This document shows positions 38,443 to 50,870 of a stretch of DNA of 64,000 bases, piece by piece (the first letter of the stretch is position 1; each line of letters begins with the position of its first letter). Below the pieces are notes generated by a model, which saw only the letters and a list, made by a program, of their open reading frames with translations, was not told the DNA's origin and made no database searches. Position numbers and translations under genes: made by a program. Location of the stretch: NCBI RefSeq assembly GCF_024679095.1, contig NW_026112142.1, positions 314,501-378,500 of the forward strand, read 5' to 3'. This stretch comes from Eriocheir sinensis (Eukaryota > Arthropoda > Malacostraca > Decapoda > Varunidae).

Positions 38443-39262
38443 CAACACCGTCATGTTATTTTCCTAACGTAGTAAAAAAAAAAGTATTTGCAAACCTTTT
38501 ATATATAATTTTTTTGAGGAACGAAAATAAATGTTAAAAAAATAAAAGAAATGGCGGGATAGAATAAACACGTGAGAAATCCTTGAAGGAAGGAGAAAAA
38601 ATAACATTTTTCTCCGGAATGAAGTGTGATTGTTTAAAGTACAGGACAGGTGAAGGCTGGTAGAAACAACTTATTGACCACTTCTACTAATCGTACATCA
38701 CCTCAACGCTTGCACGCAAAACAAACAATAAAGAAAACACGGATTTCAAAAAAATGTAAGGTAAAGAGCAGGTAGCAATAGGTAGACATAAGCTTGATTA
38801 ATGATCACTTCTAATACCTGTCAGTCACCTCAACGCACATCAAAACAAAACATTCAAAACTAACAACAAACAAAACAACTCAAGGGAAAACAGGTAAATG
38901 AAGAAAATGCGAGAGGAGTTGAAGCTCAGAAAAGAAGAAAATGGGCTAGAAAAAGGAGCCACTTGTCCGATCTCCAGCTCATTACCTCTTAATAATAACA
39001 GTAATCTAGACGCCGCATAACCACGAGTCTTGCAGTGAAAAAAAGGTTACAGTGCCGGTATATCCACTGCAGGCACTGTTCGCGGCAAGCACGACCCGGC
39101 ACCTGAGGGGCGGCGCGACACTGCGGGCGCGAGGGTTGGCACTGAGGGTCGCCGAGGGCGGGCCGCGAGAGGCTGAAGCGAGGCGGAGAGCCGAGGAGAA
39201 CCACCTTCTACACCACGTCCAGCCAGACACTGAGACTGAGACTGGCACTGCCTGGCTGGCCC
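38443..39262. other. Non-coding, AT-rich then GC-rich
   Basis: 38640-38740 and 38765-38870 form a diverged duplication (shared CACCTCAACGC and CACTTCTA blocks, about 127 bp apart). 39040-39262 is GC-rich and may be the start of the LINE D 5' UTR. No ORF of note. Confidence 0.45.
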
Positions 39263-39495
39263 ACTGAGCCGCTATTCCGTGTTTCAGTGTTAACCGTGAT
39301 TCAGTGATTTAGTGTTAACCGTGATTCCTTGATTTAGTGTTAACCGCTATTCCGTGAGTCAGTGTTAATCGCGACTCTGTGATTCGGTGTTAACCGCGAT
39401 ACCGTGATTCAGTGTTAACCGTGATTCCGTAATTCAGTGCTCATCGTGATTCCTCAATTTACTGTTAACCGCGATTCCGTGAATTAGTGTTCACC
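39263..39495 (+). repeat. 25-bp minisatellite, about nine units
   Basis: Units start with TGTTAACCG or a variant at 39288, 39313, 39338, 39363, 39388, 39413, 39438 and 39463, with a partial unit before and the start of one after. Period is exactly 25 bp. It lies about 0.9 kb upstream of LINE D ORF1, so it may be part of the LINE 5' UTR. Confidence 0.85.
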
Positions 39496-40408
39496 AAGTG
39501 TGTTGTGCAATCTTTATACGCCATCGAGGACTTTAACTGTAGTTGATATTACTTGAAGAGGTTGGACATCGCTCATCGGTAACTTCATCGTCGCTTCACT
39601 GCCTAGCAGACATCACCGCCGCTGTGGAACGCTGTGTCATAATTCTACTGCTTCCCGTACCTGTCACAGGGTAACAAAGTAAAGTATTTCAACAACAGCA
39701 CACACATTGTTTAAACATAAACCCGAGTGATACATTTACACACTTATTATAGCGAGTATTTTATTTATTTTATTACTATAGTAAACGGTCAGATCACAAC
39801 TCACTGTATTTTCTTGTTCATTACCAATCGTTCCTGAACCCCGCCCTATTTATTTCCAGGGGTATAATTACTCCCGGTACCGCCCGTTAAGTCTGAAATT
39901 TTCCGGGATTAGTGAGGTCGGCTAATCTTTTCACCGGCACTCCTCACTAAGACAGTCAGGTGTTCACACACCAAGACCCAGGTGTTCACACCCGCCCATA
40001 TCCCACAGCCACCGAGGGCTTAACGAAGGAAACCACCCGGCACTCCTTAAATAATCCTAATCAACACAGGTATTTCTAATTCTATTTTAATCACCTTCCC
40101 TACTCCTCCTTCTCCGCCCAAACCCATATTTCCTCCTCCGCCTCCTCCTTTAACCATTTCCTCCTCCTCTAACTATTTCCTCCTCCTCCTCCTCCTTTGT
40201 GCTCCTTTGTGTTCCTTTAACTAAACAAGCCTCTCTACCGTCCAACTAATTACCCCCGCGGGACTCGACCCGACCCCTACCTAACTCCTTCCAGGTGTTC
40301 AGTTGAGCTCCTTCCTGGTATTCAGCAAGCCACCCACGCGGTTTCTAAATATATCATAACTAAAGTTTCTTGCTACAGAAAAAAGAAAAGAAAAAAGGAA
40401 TTGTAACC

Positions 40409-41938
40409 ATGCCCAAATATTTCACTTGCGGTAATTGTTCGCAGAAATTTGCCACGATCCACTTTCAACTCAGCGAGTCTAAATGTAAATATTGTGTCCT
40501 GGACTCGCGTATCCAAGCACTTAGCTCGATTAACGATGAGTTGAAACGCTCAAACGTTCTGATATGGGAAGTTGTGACGTCATTCCCCGCCCTTCCTACT
40601 CCAGCTTCCTCCACCTCAAACTCATATTCTGACGTTCTGACCCAATTACATACCTCCTCCTCCTCCTCCTCCTCCTCTGCCTCGCCTGAACCCGCCTCCA
40701 TCCTTACTATTCCTTCCGCCCCATCCACCTCCCTTGCTACCTCATCCACTCCCACTCCCTCTTCTCCCTCCACTACCCTTGACTCCTCCCCTATCCTCAT
40801 CACCACTCCATCTTCCCCTTCCACCTCCAACACGATCTCCTCTGCCTCGCCTCAACCACCCCACTCCTCTGCAACGCTGGAACCCGCCGCCACCCCTACC
40901 ATTCCTTCTATCCCATCCACCTCCCTTGCTACCTCATCCACTCCCACTCCCTCTTCTCCCTCCAACACCCTTGACTCCTCCCCTATCCTCATCACCACTC
41001 CATCTTCCCCTTCCACCTTCAACACGATCTCCTCTGCCACGCCTGAACCCGCCGCCACCCTTACCATTCCTTCTACTCCATCCTCCTCCCTTCCTAGCCC
41101 ATCCACCTCCATCCACAGTACGACTACCCTTTCTCCCGCTCTCCCTTCCTCTCCCTCCAACACCCTTGACTCCTCCCCTATCCTCATCACCACTCCATCC
41201 TCCACTTCCATCTCCAACACGAACTCAACCTCCGCCTCCTCCTCCACTTCTGATACCACATCTCCCTCCACCCACACCTCACCCTCCACCCTTCCCCAAC
41301 CACCCACTACTATCACCACCACCACTTCCAAACCCACCTTAGCCCGCGCTCCCTCTTGTACCTCGCGCCCTTCCAGAAGAAATCACAAGACCATTCTACC
41401 AGCTGTCACTTGTACGAACCAGACGCTGTTTCCTGGTATGGGCAAACTAACTACTAGAGTCAATTTAGTTGGAGACAGTGTGGTGAGGGGCCAACTTACG
41501 GAGTTTTGCGGTCGGAACACGTTGACACGGCAGCGTTTCTGTATCCCCGGAGCCAAACTGGACGATATTGAATCAGCTGTCGATGCAGTTTCAGTAAATG
41601 CGAAGGACGACACAGTGTATCTGATCCATGCGGGAACCAACGACCTTCAGTCAACTCAAATTCAGGACCTGTTAGCAAAATACCGTCAAGTCATTCGGAA
41701 ATACAAGACCAAGTCCCCTCACATCATCGTCTCTGGAATTCTACCGAGAGTCAATACGTTCGCCGGATACAACAACAGTAAAGCGTACGGCGTCAACACT
41801 AGTCTAAAGCAGTTATGTAACGATGAAGGCGTAGGGTTCATGAACGCATGGCATCACTTCAACCAGCGCCCAGATTTGTTTTGGGAGGACGGACTCCACT
41901 TGAACGAGGTTGGTTCGGCGCGGCTAGGAAGGCTCTGA
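40409..41938 (+). CDS. LINE D ORF1: zinc motif, Ser/Thr/Pro repeat linker, SGNH hydrolase
   Basis: I choose ATG 40409 (MPKYF, context ACCATGC) because it aligns with the starts of copies A and H; an upstream in-frame ATG-like codon at 40370 adds 13 residues. Residues 6-32 hold CGNC and CKYC, a Cx2C pair like that in copy A. Residues ~60-330 are a Ser/Thr/Pro linker built from repeats that include SSPILITTPSS (three copies). The SGNH domain has NLVGDSVVRGQL (block I Ser), HAGTNDLQ (block III) and EDGLHLNEV (block V Asp/His). Against copy A a 2-bp deletion near the end (GGCTCTGAACG) brings an early stop, losing about eight residues. Otherwise intact. Confidence 0.85.
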   Translation: MPKYFTCGNCSQKFATIHFQLSESKCKYCVLDSRIQALSSINDELKRSNVLIWEVVTSFPALPTPASSTSNSYSDVLTQLHTSSSSSSSSASPEPASILTIPSAPSTSLATSSTPTPSSPSTTLDSSPILITTPSSPSTSNTISSASPQPPHSSATLEPAATPTIPSIPSTSLATSSTPTPSSPSNTLDSSPILITTPSSPSTFNTISSATPEPAATLTIPSTPSSSLPSPSTSIHSTTTLSPALPSSPSNTLDSSPILITTPSSTSISNTNSTSASSSTSDTTSPSTHTSPSTLPQPPTTITTTTSKPTLARAPSCTSRPSRRNHKTILPAVTCTNQTLFPGMGKLTTRVNLVGDSVVRGQLTEFCGRNTLTRQRFCIPGAKLDDIESAVDAVSVNAKDDTVYLIHAGTNDLQSTQIQDLLAKYRQVIRKYKTKSPHIIVSGILPRVNTFAGYNNSKAYGVNTSLKQLCNDEGVGFMNAWHHFNQRPDLFWEDGLHLNEVGSARLGRL

Positions 41939-42109
41939 ACGATGCAGTTGAAAGCTTCGAAAGCTATTCAAAAACTGGAGGCGAGGGCAAGGCAAAGGCA
42001 ACCTTGATCAACCGAACCGTAGCGTCGATGCGGCTTGCAAGAAACTGTAACCAACGACGCCTCCGACAAGCGAACTCATTCAACACGACGCGGCCAAACC
42101 AGTAGTCAC

Positions 42110-44845
42110 ATTTCCATTTTGTACACAAATGCACGCAGTCTATTACCCAAAAGGACGAAATTAGGGCGTATATTGCAACTGAGAAACCAGATGTGGTAGC
42201 CATCACAGAGACTTGGGCCAACTCTGCACATCTAGTATCTGAACTGTCATTTCCGGGTACGAAAGCTTCCAAAAAATCGAATGCACAAGAAAGGAGGAGG
42301 AGTAATTTGCTACGTAAAAGTACGCCCCTGCCATAAAAATAGACAAACAGGACGCAGAGAATTACGACTCCGTCTATGTGGAAATAACTGCGAATAATAA
42401 GAAACTAACACGTGCGAACGTATACAGGCCTCCAAAACAACAGGCAGCCGATGTCACTGCCCTGTACGAAGAGCTTCACTTTAACACAAAGTAAAGAAGC
42501 AATAATAACTGGGGACTTTAATTCCCCTAACATTGACTGGGGACAATTGACTGGAGATCAAGAGGGTAACAGGCTTATAGAAATGGTGGAGGATTCGTTC
42601 CACACTCAAGTTGTAACTCAACCAACAAGAGAAAACATCTGCTGGATCTGGTATTAGTAAGCCCCTGACCTCATTCGCGACTGTGAAGTTGGTGAAAAAT
42701 TAACGGTTGCGATCACCACTTAATCCGTTTCAATGTCAACATAAGTCACAAACTCGTAGACAATCCGTCAGTGACACCAGACTACAAAAAGCAAATTTCA
42801 ACCTAGCCTGTGAGCTGCTTCCCTCTGCGACCTGGGACCAACTTCACCTAACCGACAGTACAATCGACGACGTGTGGAACAACTTCAAAGATAAGCTTTT
42901 GGGAGTAGAAAAGGCTACAGTGCCGACGAAACCCAGGCGAGTAAATGGTGCCGTAGATCCACCGTGGATGACCAGAGCAATAAAAAGGGCGGTAAACTTA
43001 AAATTAGGGAATTATAACCTAATGAAAGAGAATGACACGGCCGAAGCCCGTACTCAGTACCACAACAGCCTCAGAGCTTGTCGCACCCTTTATTCGGAGT
43101 AGTAAACGCAACTACGAAAATCAAATAGCGCGTGACATCAAGACAAACTCACAAAAATTCTTCACATACATCAGATCGAAAAAGAAAGTAAAATCCAATA
43201 TTGGTCCCCTGACAGACGAGACTGGAGCTGCAACTCAGGACAGTAAACAGATGGCCAGAATCCTCAACAGTAACTTCGCATCCGTATTCACAGTCGAAAA
43301 CATCGAAACCATGCCCGAGAACCCTGACCCGCCGAGGGAATCACGCCCTGAAAATTGACTCAATATGCGACCAAGAAGTGAAAGAGTATTTGCATAAACT
43401 CGACACGAACAAGTCAACAGGACCTGACGGTTTGTCCCCGCGGTTATTAAAAGAGCTTAAACAACAAATACTTCAGCCACTCACTAACATATTCAACCAG
43501 TCTGTTCAATTGAAAAAGGTCCCGGAAGACTGGAAGATGGCGAACGTAACACCAATTTTCAAAAAGGGAGACAAAAGCGTTGCATTAAACTACATGCCCA
43601 TAAGTTTGACATCAGTGGCAGGAAAATACTGAACAGATTATTAGAGACAAACTTGTTAAGTTTCTAGAAGACAATAATGTAATCTCCGACACCCAGCATG
43701 GCTTCAGAAACAAGCGCTCCTGCCTAACGAATTTATTAGACTTCTTCCAAGGTATATATAAGAACTGGGATGCCCACATCCCCAGTGATGTTATATACCT
43801 GGACTTTCAGAAAGCCTTCGACAAAGTACCGCACGAGACTCCTTAAGAAACTGCACTCGGCGGGCATTGGAGCCAATCTGATCGCGTGGATAAGAGATTG
43901 GCTCACCGACAGAAAACAACGAGTACTACTCAACGGACAGCCTTCCGATTGGCTTCCAGTCACTAGTGGAGTGCCTCAAGGGTCAGTGCTGGGACCCATT
44001 CTCTTCATCATATATCAACGACCTCGAAGCAGGACTGAAATCCACTATATCGAAATTTGCTGATGACACTAAGGTGGGGAAAGGCCCTCACAAAGACCGA
44101 CTGCGAAATCATTCAGAAAGACCTCAATCACATTATCGAATGGTCGGAAAATGGCAAATGTCTTTAATGTTGATAAATGCAAAGTCATGCACATTGGGTC
44201 CAGAAATAGTAACCACATACATCATGAATGGGAGACCTCTGCAAGCGATGCAGGAGGAAAAGGATCTTGGAGTCACTATCAGCAGTGACCTGAAAAACGC
44301 GAATCACTGTAAAAAAGCATACAACAAAGCCAACACTATGCTCGGGTTCATAGCGAGGAACTTCGAGTGTAAAACGCCAGACGTGATGCTATCCTTGTAT
44401 ACTTCCATGGTAAGACCGCACCTCGAGTATGCAGTACAGTTCTGGTCTCCTAATTACAGAAAGGACATTGATTTACTGGAAAGGATTCAGCGACGCGCCA
44501 CGAAAATGATACCAACCTTAAGGGCTCAACTGCATGAGGAACGACTCAAGCGACTCAATCTCTTTACATTAGAGAAAAGACGCCTACGAGGAGATATGAT
44601 TCAAGTCTTCAAGTATGTGAAAAATTCAATAACGTCGATTACTCCAATTTCTTTGAATTGCAAACCAACCCAAGAACTAGAAATAACGGTTTACCCATTC
44701 AGTCTAAGCGATGTAACACAGACATCGGAAGGAGTTTTTCAAACCGAGTCATCCGTCACTGGAACAATCTTCCTTCAGAAGTAGTAAATGCGAATACTAT
44801 CAACCCTTCAAATATAGAATCGACCGTCACTTCGCTGCGTCGGAG
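42110..44845 (+). pseudogene. LINE D ORF2: endonuclease and RT with many frameshifts
   Basis: All domains of copy A ORF2 are present in order but spread over frames: endonuclease YTNARSL near 42118, AITETWAN near 42200, GDFNSPNIDW near 42520; RT NVTPIFKKGDK near 43550, HGFRNKRSC near 43695, YLDFQKAF near 43795, [11 protein letters not shown] near 43965, FADDTKVG near 44055; then the C-terminal region. At least eight 1-2 nt indels break the frame, several in A or G runs, while the amino-acid text between them stays close to copies B and G. Either it is decaying by small indels or some are assembly errors. Confidence 0.85.
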
Positions 44846-45193
44846 TAAACTGAATATTGAGTTGCTTTCATCTGCTCCTCAATATCGAGGTGCTTTCATC
44901 TACTCCTCATCGTCGAGGTGCTTTCATCTGCTCCCCAGGCCCCAGGCTGTCGAGCAGATTAAATCACCAAAGCGGGCAACCTGTAATGAGCCAATAGGCT
45001 TTCTGTTGCCTGCGTTTCCATGGTTCCATGTTTCCTCCCCATTCATCCATCCCTCTCTTCCTCTTCTTACTTTTCCTGCATTGGTATTTGTGTGTGTTGA
45101 TGTGGATGTGGGCGGGGTGTGTGGGGAGGCTGGACAGGTGAATGAAGGCAGGTGTTTGTTTGTAGGTGTGCATATGAGTTACCTGCCTTTTAG

Positions 45194-46078
<885 letters not shown>

Positions 46079-46208
46079 GTCCTCCTCCTCCTCCTCCTCC
46101 TCCTCTTCCTCCTCCTACTATTCCTACTCCACCTCCTCCTCCTCCTCCTCCTCCTCCTCCTCCTCCTCCTCCTCCTCCTCCTCTCTTCTTCTCCTCCTAT
46201 TCACTTCA
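46079..46208 (+). repeat. (TCC)n microsatellite, 5' flank of LINE E
   Basis: Long TCC run with TATTCCTACTCC interruptions. The same interrupted repeat resumes on the other side of LINE E at 47279. Confidence 0.9.
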
Positions 46209-47121
46209 CTTCTGTGGACGGCGCGTTGAATGGCTTCAAGAACAAACTCCTGGAGGTAGAGAGAACAACTGTTCCCATGAAGACAAGGAGAACAAATAAT
46301 GCCACAAGCCCACCATGGATGACTACCCAAGTTCGACGGGCGATTAACTTAAAGAAGAGAAAATACAACTTGCTAAAGGAAAACAGCACTGACGAGGCAC
46401 GCGAACAGTACCATCAAAGCCTCAGAGCTTGCAGAACTCTCATTCGCCAGCGTAAACGCGAATATGAAAAGGAAATTGCACGCGAAGCCAAGTCCAACCC
46501 GATAAAAGTTATTCACGTATATAAGAACCAAAAAGAAGACAAAAAGCAATATCGGTCCCCTAAAAGATGAAAGTGACGTACTAACACAGGACAGTGGACA
46601 AATGGTCGAAATCCTAAACAGAAACTTCGCGTCTGTGTTCACGGTCGAGAATACCCTGTCCGTACCAGAGAGCCCTACCCCACCTGGAATACGCCGTGCA
46701 GTTCTGGTCTCCTAATTACAGGAAAGACATTGAATTACTTGAGAGAGTACAGCGCCGCGCCACGAAGATGATACCATCACTGAGGACGAAGCCCTATGAA
46801 GAGCAACTCGAGCGACTCAACCTCTTCACGTTGGTAAAGAGACGACTGCGGGGAGACATGATACAAGTCTTTAAGTACCTGAACAAGCTCAGCAATGTTG
46901 ATCACTCCAAACTCTTCACGCTACAAACTAACCTGAGAACAAGAAACAACGGAAAAACAATTCAAGCAAAGCGATGCAATACCAACATCGGCAGGAGTTA
47001 CTTCTCGAATAGAGTTGTTCGCCACTGGAACAGCCATCCTGCAAAAGTGGTTAGCGCAGAGAGCATGAACTCCTTCAAGAAACGCATTGATCGCCACTTT
47101 GCTGCACCGGGAGTGAACTGA
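46209..47121 (+). pseudogene. LINE E ORF2 remnant
   Basis: The first part (46209-46677) encodes the linker after the endonuclease, frameshifted near 46505. The second part (46685-47121) encodes the RT C-terminal region from HLEYAVQFWSPNY onward. The whole RT palm, including the catalytic Asp-Asp, is lost in the internal deletion. Confidence 0.85.
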
Positions 47122-47278
47122 ACGTTCCCAAGAGTAGATACACAAGTGCTTTAACCCTTCCCTGCAAGCCACTCCTATGGCAAACGGATTGATTAAATCA
47201 CTGAACGCAGGCAGCCTAGTAATGAGACAACAGGCCTTCTGCTGCCTGTTAGTCCATGTTTCCATGTTTCCATGTATT
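46209..47278 (+). mobile_element. CR1-like LINE (copy E), A subfamily, truncated and internally deleted
   Basis: Homology to copy A begins at CTGTGGACGG (A: 8480) and ends with the same hairpin and CATGTTTC tail (47252-47278). A block equal to A 8942-10044 (1,103 bp) is missing; the junction lies in CCCCACC (46678-46684), which is present at both breakpoints in copy A. The element divides a TCC microsatellite. Confidence 0.9.
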
Positions 47279-47456
47279 CCTACTCCTCCTCCTCCTCCTC
47301 TTTCTATTCCTACTCCACCTCCTCTTTCTAGTCCTCCTCCTCCTCCTCCTCCTCCTCCTCCTCCTCCTCCTCCTCCTCCGACTCCACCTCCTCCTCCTCC
47401 TCCTCCTCCTCCTCCTCCTCCTCCTCCTCCTCCTCCTCCTCCTTATCCTCCTCCCC
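47279..47456 (+). repeat. (TCC)n microsatellite, 3' flank of LINE E
   Basis: TCC triplets with TATTCCTACTCC-type interruptions, continuing from the LINE tail. Confidence 0.9.
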
Positions 47457-47816
47457 CCTTCCTATGGTTCATCATATCCTAAATACTCTATTTGTAATTC
47501 TTGTCTTCCATTTTCATCTCTTTCACCATCACCCACACTTCTTCCTCTGTCCTTCCTCTTCCTCTTCATTCTCTGACTCCCTTGTCTTCCTCCCATTCCA
47601 TTTTTCCTTTCGTTTTTCTTTCCCACCTCTCCACTTCTCTTATCCTTCCTCTTCCTCCTCGTCTTGTTCTCCGCGCGCACCACCCCACCTCCCCCCCCCT
47701 CCCTCACTCCGTCCTCACAGTCCTCCCGCCACAAACATAAGCGTCCCGCCGCCCATCAACCGATCGGCGGCGAGGCGCGGCCCGATACGGAATTTGTTGC
47801 CGCGCGTGTTCGTCCT
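47457..47816. other. Pyrimidine-rich then GC-rich non-coding
   Basis: C/T-rich to about 47710, then a CG-rich patch at 47725-47805 abutting the SINE tail. No gene recognised. Confidence 0.5.
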
Positions 47817-48126
47817 TTTTTTTTTTTTTTTACATCTTCGCCTGTGGCGCCGGTAGTCTTGTTTTGGAGGGCCTGATGGTATGGTCCAGCCTGTTGTGGC
47901 GCAGGCCAGTGTTTATAGTGGCGCCATCTTGCATTGGCTCATGCTGCCCCCGAGCTCATCTTTAATCCTAGAATCTAGAGTCCGTTGATAGGTGGTTTTC
48001 TGGACAGCATGTGGGTAGTTTTAAGCCATTCGGCGGTGGGTGAAAAATCCCAGCTTGGTGGCACTGGGATTGAACTCGCTTGTCCCGAACGCGGCGCCGT
48101 CACGCTATCCAGCCACCGCCTCCTGT
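47817..48126 (-). mobile_element. tRNA-derived SINE, family 1
   Basis: On the minus strand: a head GCGGTGGCTGGATAGCGT (A-box-like), a B-box-like GAGTTCAATCCC, a conserved body (GGGATTTTTCA; TCTAGATTCTAGGATTAAAG; GATGGCGCCACTATAAACAC) and an A-rich tail at 47817-47832 (Ts on the plus strand). One unit of the 35-bp GACCATCAGGCC-type module lies near the tail. Related copies are at 48306-48667 and 58386-58965. Confidence 0.75.
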
Positions 48127-48305
48127 AAAGGCGCTGTGTGTGGCCGGAGGCTGTGAGGGAGAGAGGGAGAGAAAGGATGGGTAGAGACTAAAAGATACAG
48201 ATGAAGAAGGTGGTAGAGAGAGAGGTAGAGGAAGAGGGTAGCAAGGTAGAGTAGTAGAGAGACGGAGGGAAGAAACGATAGATTGAGGGGAGGCAGAGGG
48301 ATTGA

Positions 48306-48667
48306 TTTTTTTTGCTTTTTTTTTTTAAGTCTTGGCCTATTGCGCCGGAAGGATTCTTCACGGTGTATACTGATGGTCGGTCCAAGGCTTCTTCCTGGAT
48401 CTGGATGGTCGGCCCAGCCCGTTCTGGCGTAGGCGAGTGTTTATAGTGGCGCCATCCTGCATTGGCTCATGCTGCCCTCCCGGAGCTCATCTTTAATCCT
48501 AGAATCTAGAGTCCGGGTTCATAGGTGGTCTTCTGGACAGCATGTGGGTAGTTTTAAGCCACTCGGCGGCGGCTGAAAAATCCCAGCTTGGTGGCACCGG
48601 TCGGGGATTGAACTCGTGTCCTCCTGAACGCAGGGCCGTCTTGTTGAAATTAGCCACCGCCTACCCA
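48306..48667 (-). mobile_element. tRNA-derived SINE, family 1
   Basis: Same family and orientation as the copy at 47817. It has two units of the 35-bp module near its 3' end and an A-rich tail (48306-48329). The head is GGGTAGGCGGTGGC, and this is repeated in inverted form right beside it. Confidence 0.75.
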
Positions 48668-48683
48668 ATGGGTAGGCGGTGGC
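48653..48683. repeat. Perfect 15-bp palindrome at a SINE head
   Basis: GCCACCGCCTACCCA at 48653-48667 and its exact reverse complement at 48669-48683, with a 1-nt centre. The left arm is the head of the SINE, so the right arm is a short head-to-head second copy of that head. Confidence 0.85.
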
Positions 48684-48789
48684 CCCAAAAGGGTAAAGAA
48701 AGAGTAGAAATATGGAGAGAAAAGGGGAGTAGAGGAGAGATAGACAGATAGAGGAGAAGATAAAGAGATGGAAGAAGGGTAGAGCAGGT

Positions 48790-48792
<3 letters not shown>

Positions 48793-48870
<78 letters not shown>
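48793..48870 (+). repeat. (GA)34 followed by a G run
   Basis: (GA)n at 48793-48861, then about ten G. Confidence 0.95.
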
Positions 48871-48872
<2 letters not shown>

Positions 48873-48932
48873 TAGATATGTATAGAAGATACTGATAGAA
48901 GGATAAAAGGAAAGAAGAGTTAAAGAGATGGA

Positions 48933-50870
48933 GAAACATGGAAACATGGAAACATGGAAACGCAGGCAACAGAAAGCCTATTGGCTCATTACGAGGTTGC
49001 CCGCTTTGGTGATTTAATCTGCTCGACAGCCTGGGGCCTGGGGAGCAGATGAAAGCACCTCGACATTGAGGAGTAGATGAAAGCACCTCGATATTGAGGA
49101 GCAGATGAAAGCAACTCAATATTCAGTTTACTCCCGACGCAGCGAAGTGACGGTCGATTCTATATTTGAAGGAGTTGATAGTATTCGCATTTACTACTTC
49201 TGAAGGAAGATTGTTCCAGTGACGGATGACTCGGTTTGAAAAGAAACTCCTTCCGATGTCTGTGTTACATCGCTCAGACTGAATGGGTAAACCGTTATTT
49301 CTAGTTCTTAGGTTGGTTTGCAATTCAAAGAAATTGGAGTAATCGACGTTATTGAATTTTTTCAGATACTTGAAGACTTGAATCATATCTCCTCGTAGGC
49401 GTCTTTTCTCTAATGTAAAGAGATTGAGTCGCTTGAGTCGTTCCTCGTACGGTTGAGCCCTTAAGGTTGGTATCATTTTCGTGGCGCGTCGCTGAATCCT
49501 TTCCAGTAAATCAATGTCCTTTCTGTAATTAGGAGACCAGAACTGTACTGCATACTGAGGTGCGGTCTTACCATGGAATTATACAAGGATAGCATCACGT
49601 CTGGCGTTTTACACTCGAAGGTCCTCGCTATGAACCCGAGCATAGTGTTGGCTTTGTTGTATGCTTTTTTACAGTGATTCGCGTGTTTCAGGTCACTGCT
49701 GATAGTGACTCCAAGATCCTTTTCCTCCTGCATCGCTTGCAGAGGTCTCCCATTCATGATGTATGTGTGGTTACTATTTCTGGACCCAATGTGCATGACT
49801 TTGCATTTGTCAACATTAAAAGACATTTGCCATTTTCCGACCATTCGATAATGTGATTGAGGTCTTTCTGAATGATTTCGCAGTCGGTCTTTGTGAGGCC
49901 TTTCCCCACCTTAGTGTCATCAGCACATTTCGATATTGTGGATTTCAGTCCTGCTTCGAGGTCGTTGATATATATGATGAAGAGAATGGGTCCCAGCACT
50001 GACCCTTGAGGCACTCCACTAGTGACTGGAAGCCAATCGGAAGGCTGTCCGTTGAGTAGTACTCGTTGTTTTCTGTCGGTGAGCCAATCTCTTATCCACG
50101 CGATCAGATTGGCTCCAATGCCCGCCGAGTGCAGTTTCTTAAGGAGTCTCTCGTGCGGTACTTTGTCGAAGGCTTTCTGAAAGTCCAGGTATATAACATC
50201 ACTGGGGATGTGGGCATCCCAGTTCTTATATATACCTTGGAAGAAGTCTAATAAATTCGTTAGGCAGGAGCGCTTGTGTGTCTTGCTGGGTGTCGGAGAT
50301 TACATTATTGTCTTCTAGAAACTTAACAAGTTTGTCTCTAATAATCTTTTCGAGTATTTTTCCTGCCACTGATGTCAAACTTATGGGCCTGTAGTTTAAT
50401 GCAACGCTTTTGTCTCCCTTTTTGAAAATTGGTGTTACGTTCGCCATCTTCCAGTCTTCCGGGACCTTTTTCAATTGAACAGACTGGTTGAATATGTTAG
50501 TGAGTGGCTGAAGTATTTGTTGTTTAAGCTCTTTTAATAACCGCGGGGACAAACCGTCAGGTCCTGTTGACTTGTTCGTGTCGAGTTTATGCAAATACTC
50601 TTTCACTTCTTGGTCGCATATTGAGTCAATTTTCAGGGGCGTGATTCCCCTCGGCGGGTCAGGGTTCTCGGGCATGGTTTCGATGTTTTCGACTGTGAAT
50701 ACGGATGCGAAGTTACTGTTGAGGATTCTGGCCATCTGTTTACTGTCCTGAGTTGCAGCTCCAGTCTCGTCTGTCAGGGGACCAATATTGGATTTTACTT
50801 TCTTTTTCGATCTGATGTATGTGAAGAATTTTTTTGAGTTTGTCTTGATGTCACGCGCTATTTGTTTTTC
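48933..50870 (-). mobile_element. 5'-truncated CR1-like LINE (copy G), D subfamily
   Basis: Minus-strand copy with the tail at low coordinates (three units of GAAACATG on plus, 48933-48961), then hairpin, 3' UTR, and RT up to about 50870, where homology to D (43118) stops. The flank beyond its tail is purine-rich on plus, i.e. pyrimidine-rich in the element sense, as for other copies. Confidence 0.88.
49123..50868 (-). pseudogene. LINE G reverse transcriptase, frameshifted
   Basis: Frame pieces at 50735-50226, 50014-49754, 49844-49473 and 49476-49123 cover the [38 protein letters not shown] and the C-terminal SFFSNRVIRHWNN are readable. The active-site segment reads with Cys in place of Phe before ADDTKV. 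A small deletion removes the start of the HGFRNK block near 50285, and single-base losses occur near 49560, 49835 and 49900. The endonuclease is absent. Confidence 0.85.

Larger units (their letters stand above)
39263..45034 (+). mobile_element. CR1/L2-type LINE, almost full length (copy D)
   Basis: ORF1 (40409-41938) and ORF2 (about 42110-44845) are both present, followed by a 3' UTR with a hairpin (GGCTTTCTGTTGCC) and a CATGTTTC-type tail (45013-45034). The 5' limit is uncertain; the GC-rich start and 25-bp minisatellite at 39263-39495 are plausible 5' UTR, as tandem promoter units are known in other LINEs. Copies B, F and G in this window belong to the same subfamily. Confidence 0.8.

Noticed and set aside
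39263..39495. CRISPR-like array
   Set aside because: The 25-bp units are head-to-tail with no spacers, and the genome is clearly eukaryotic.
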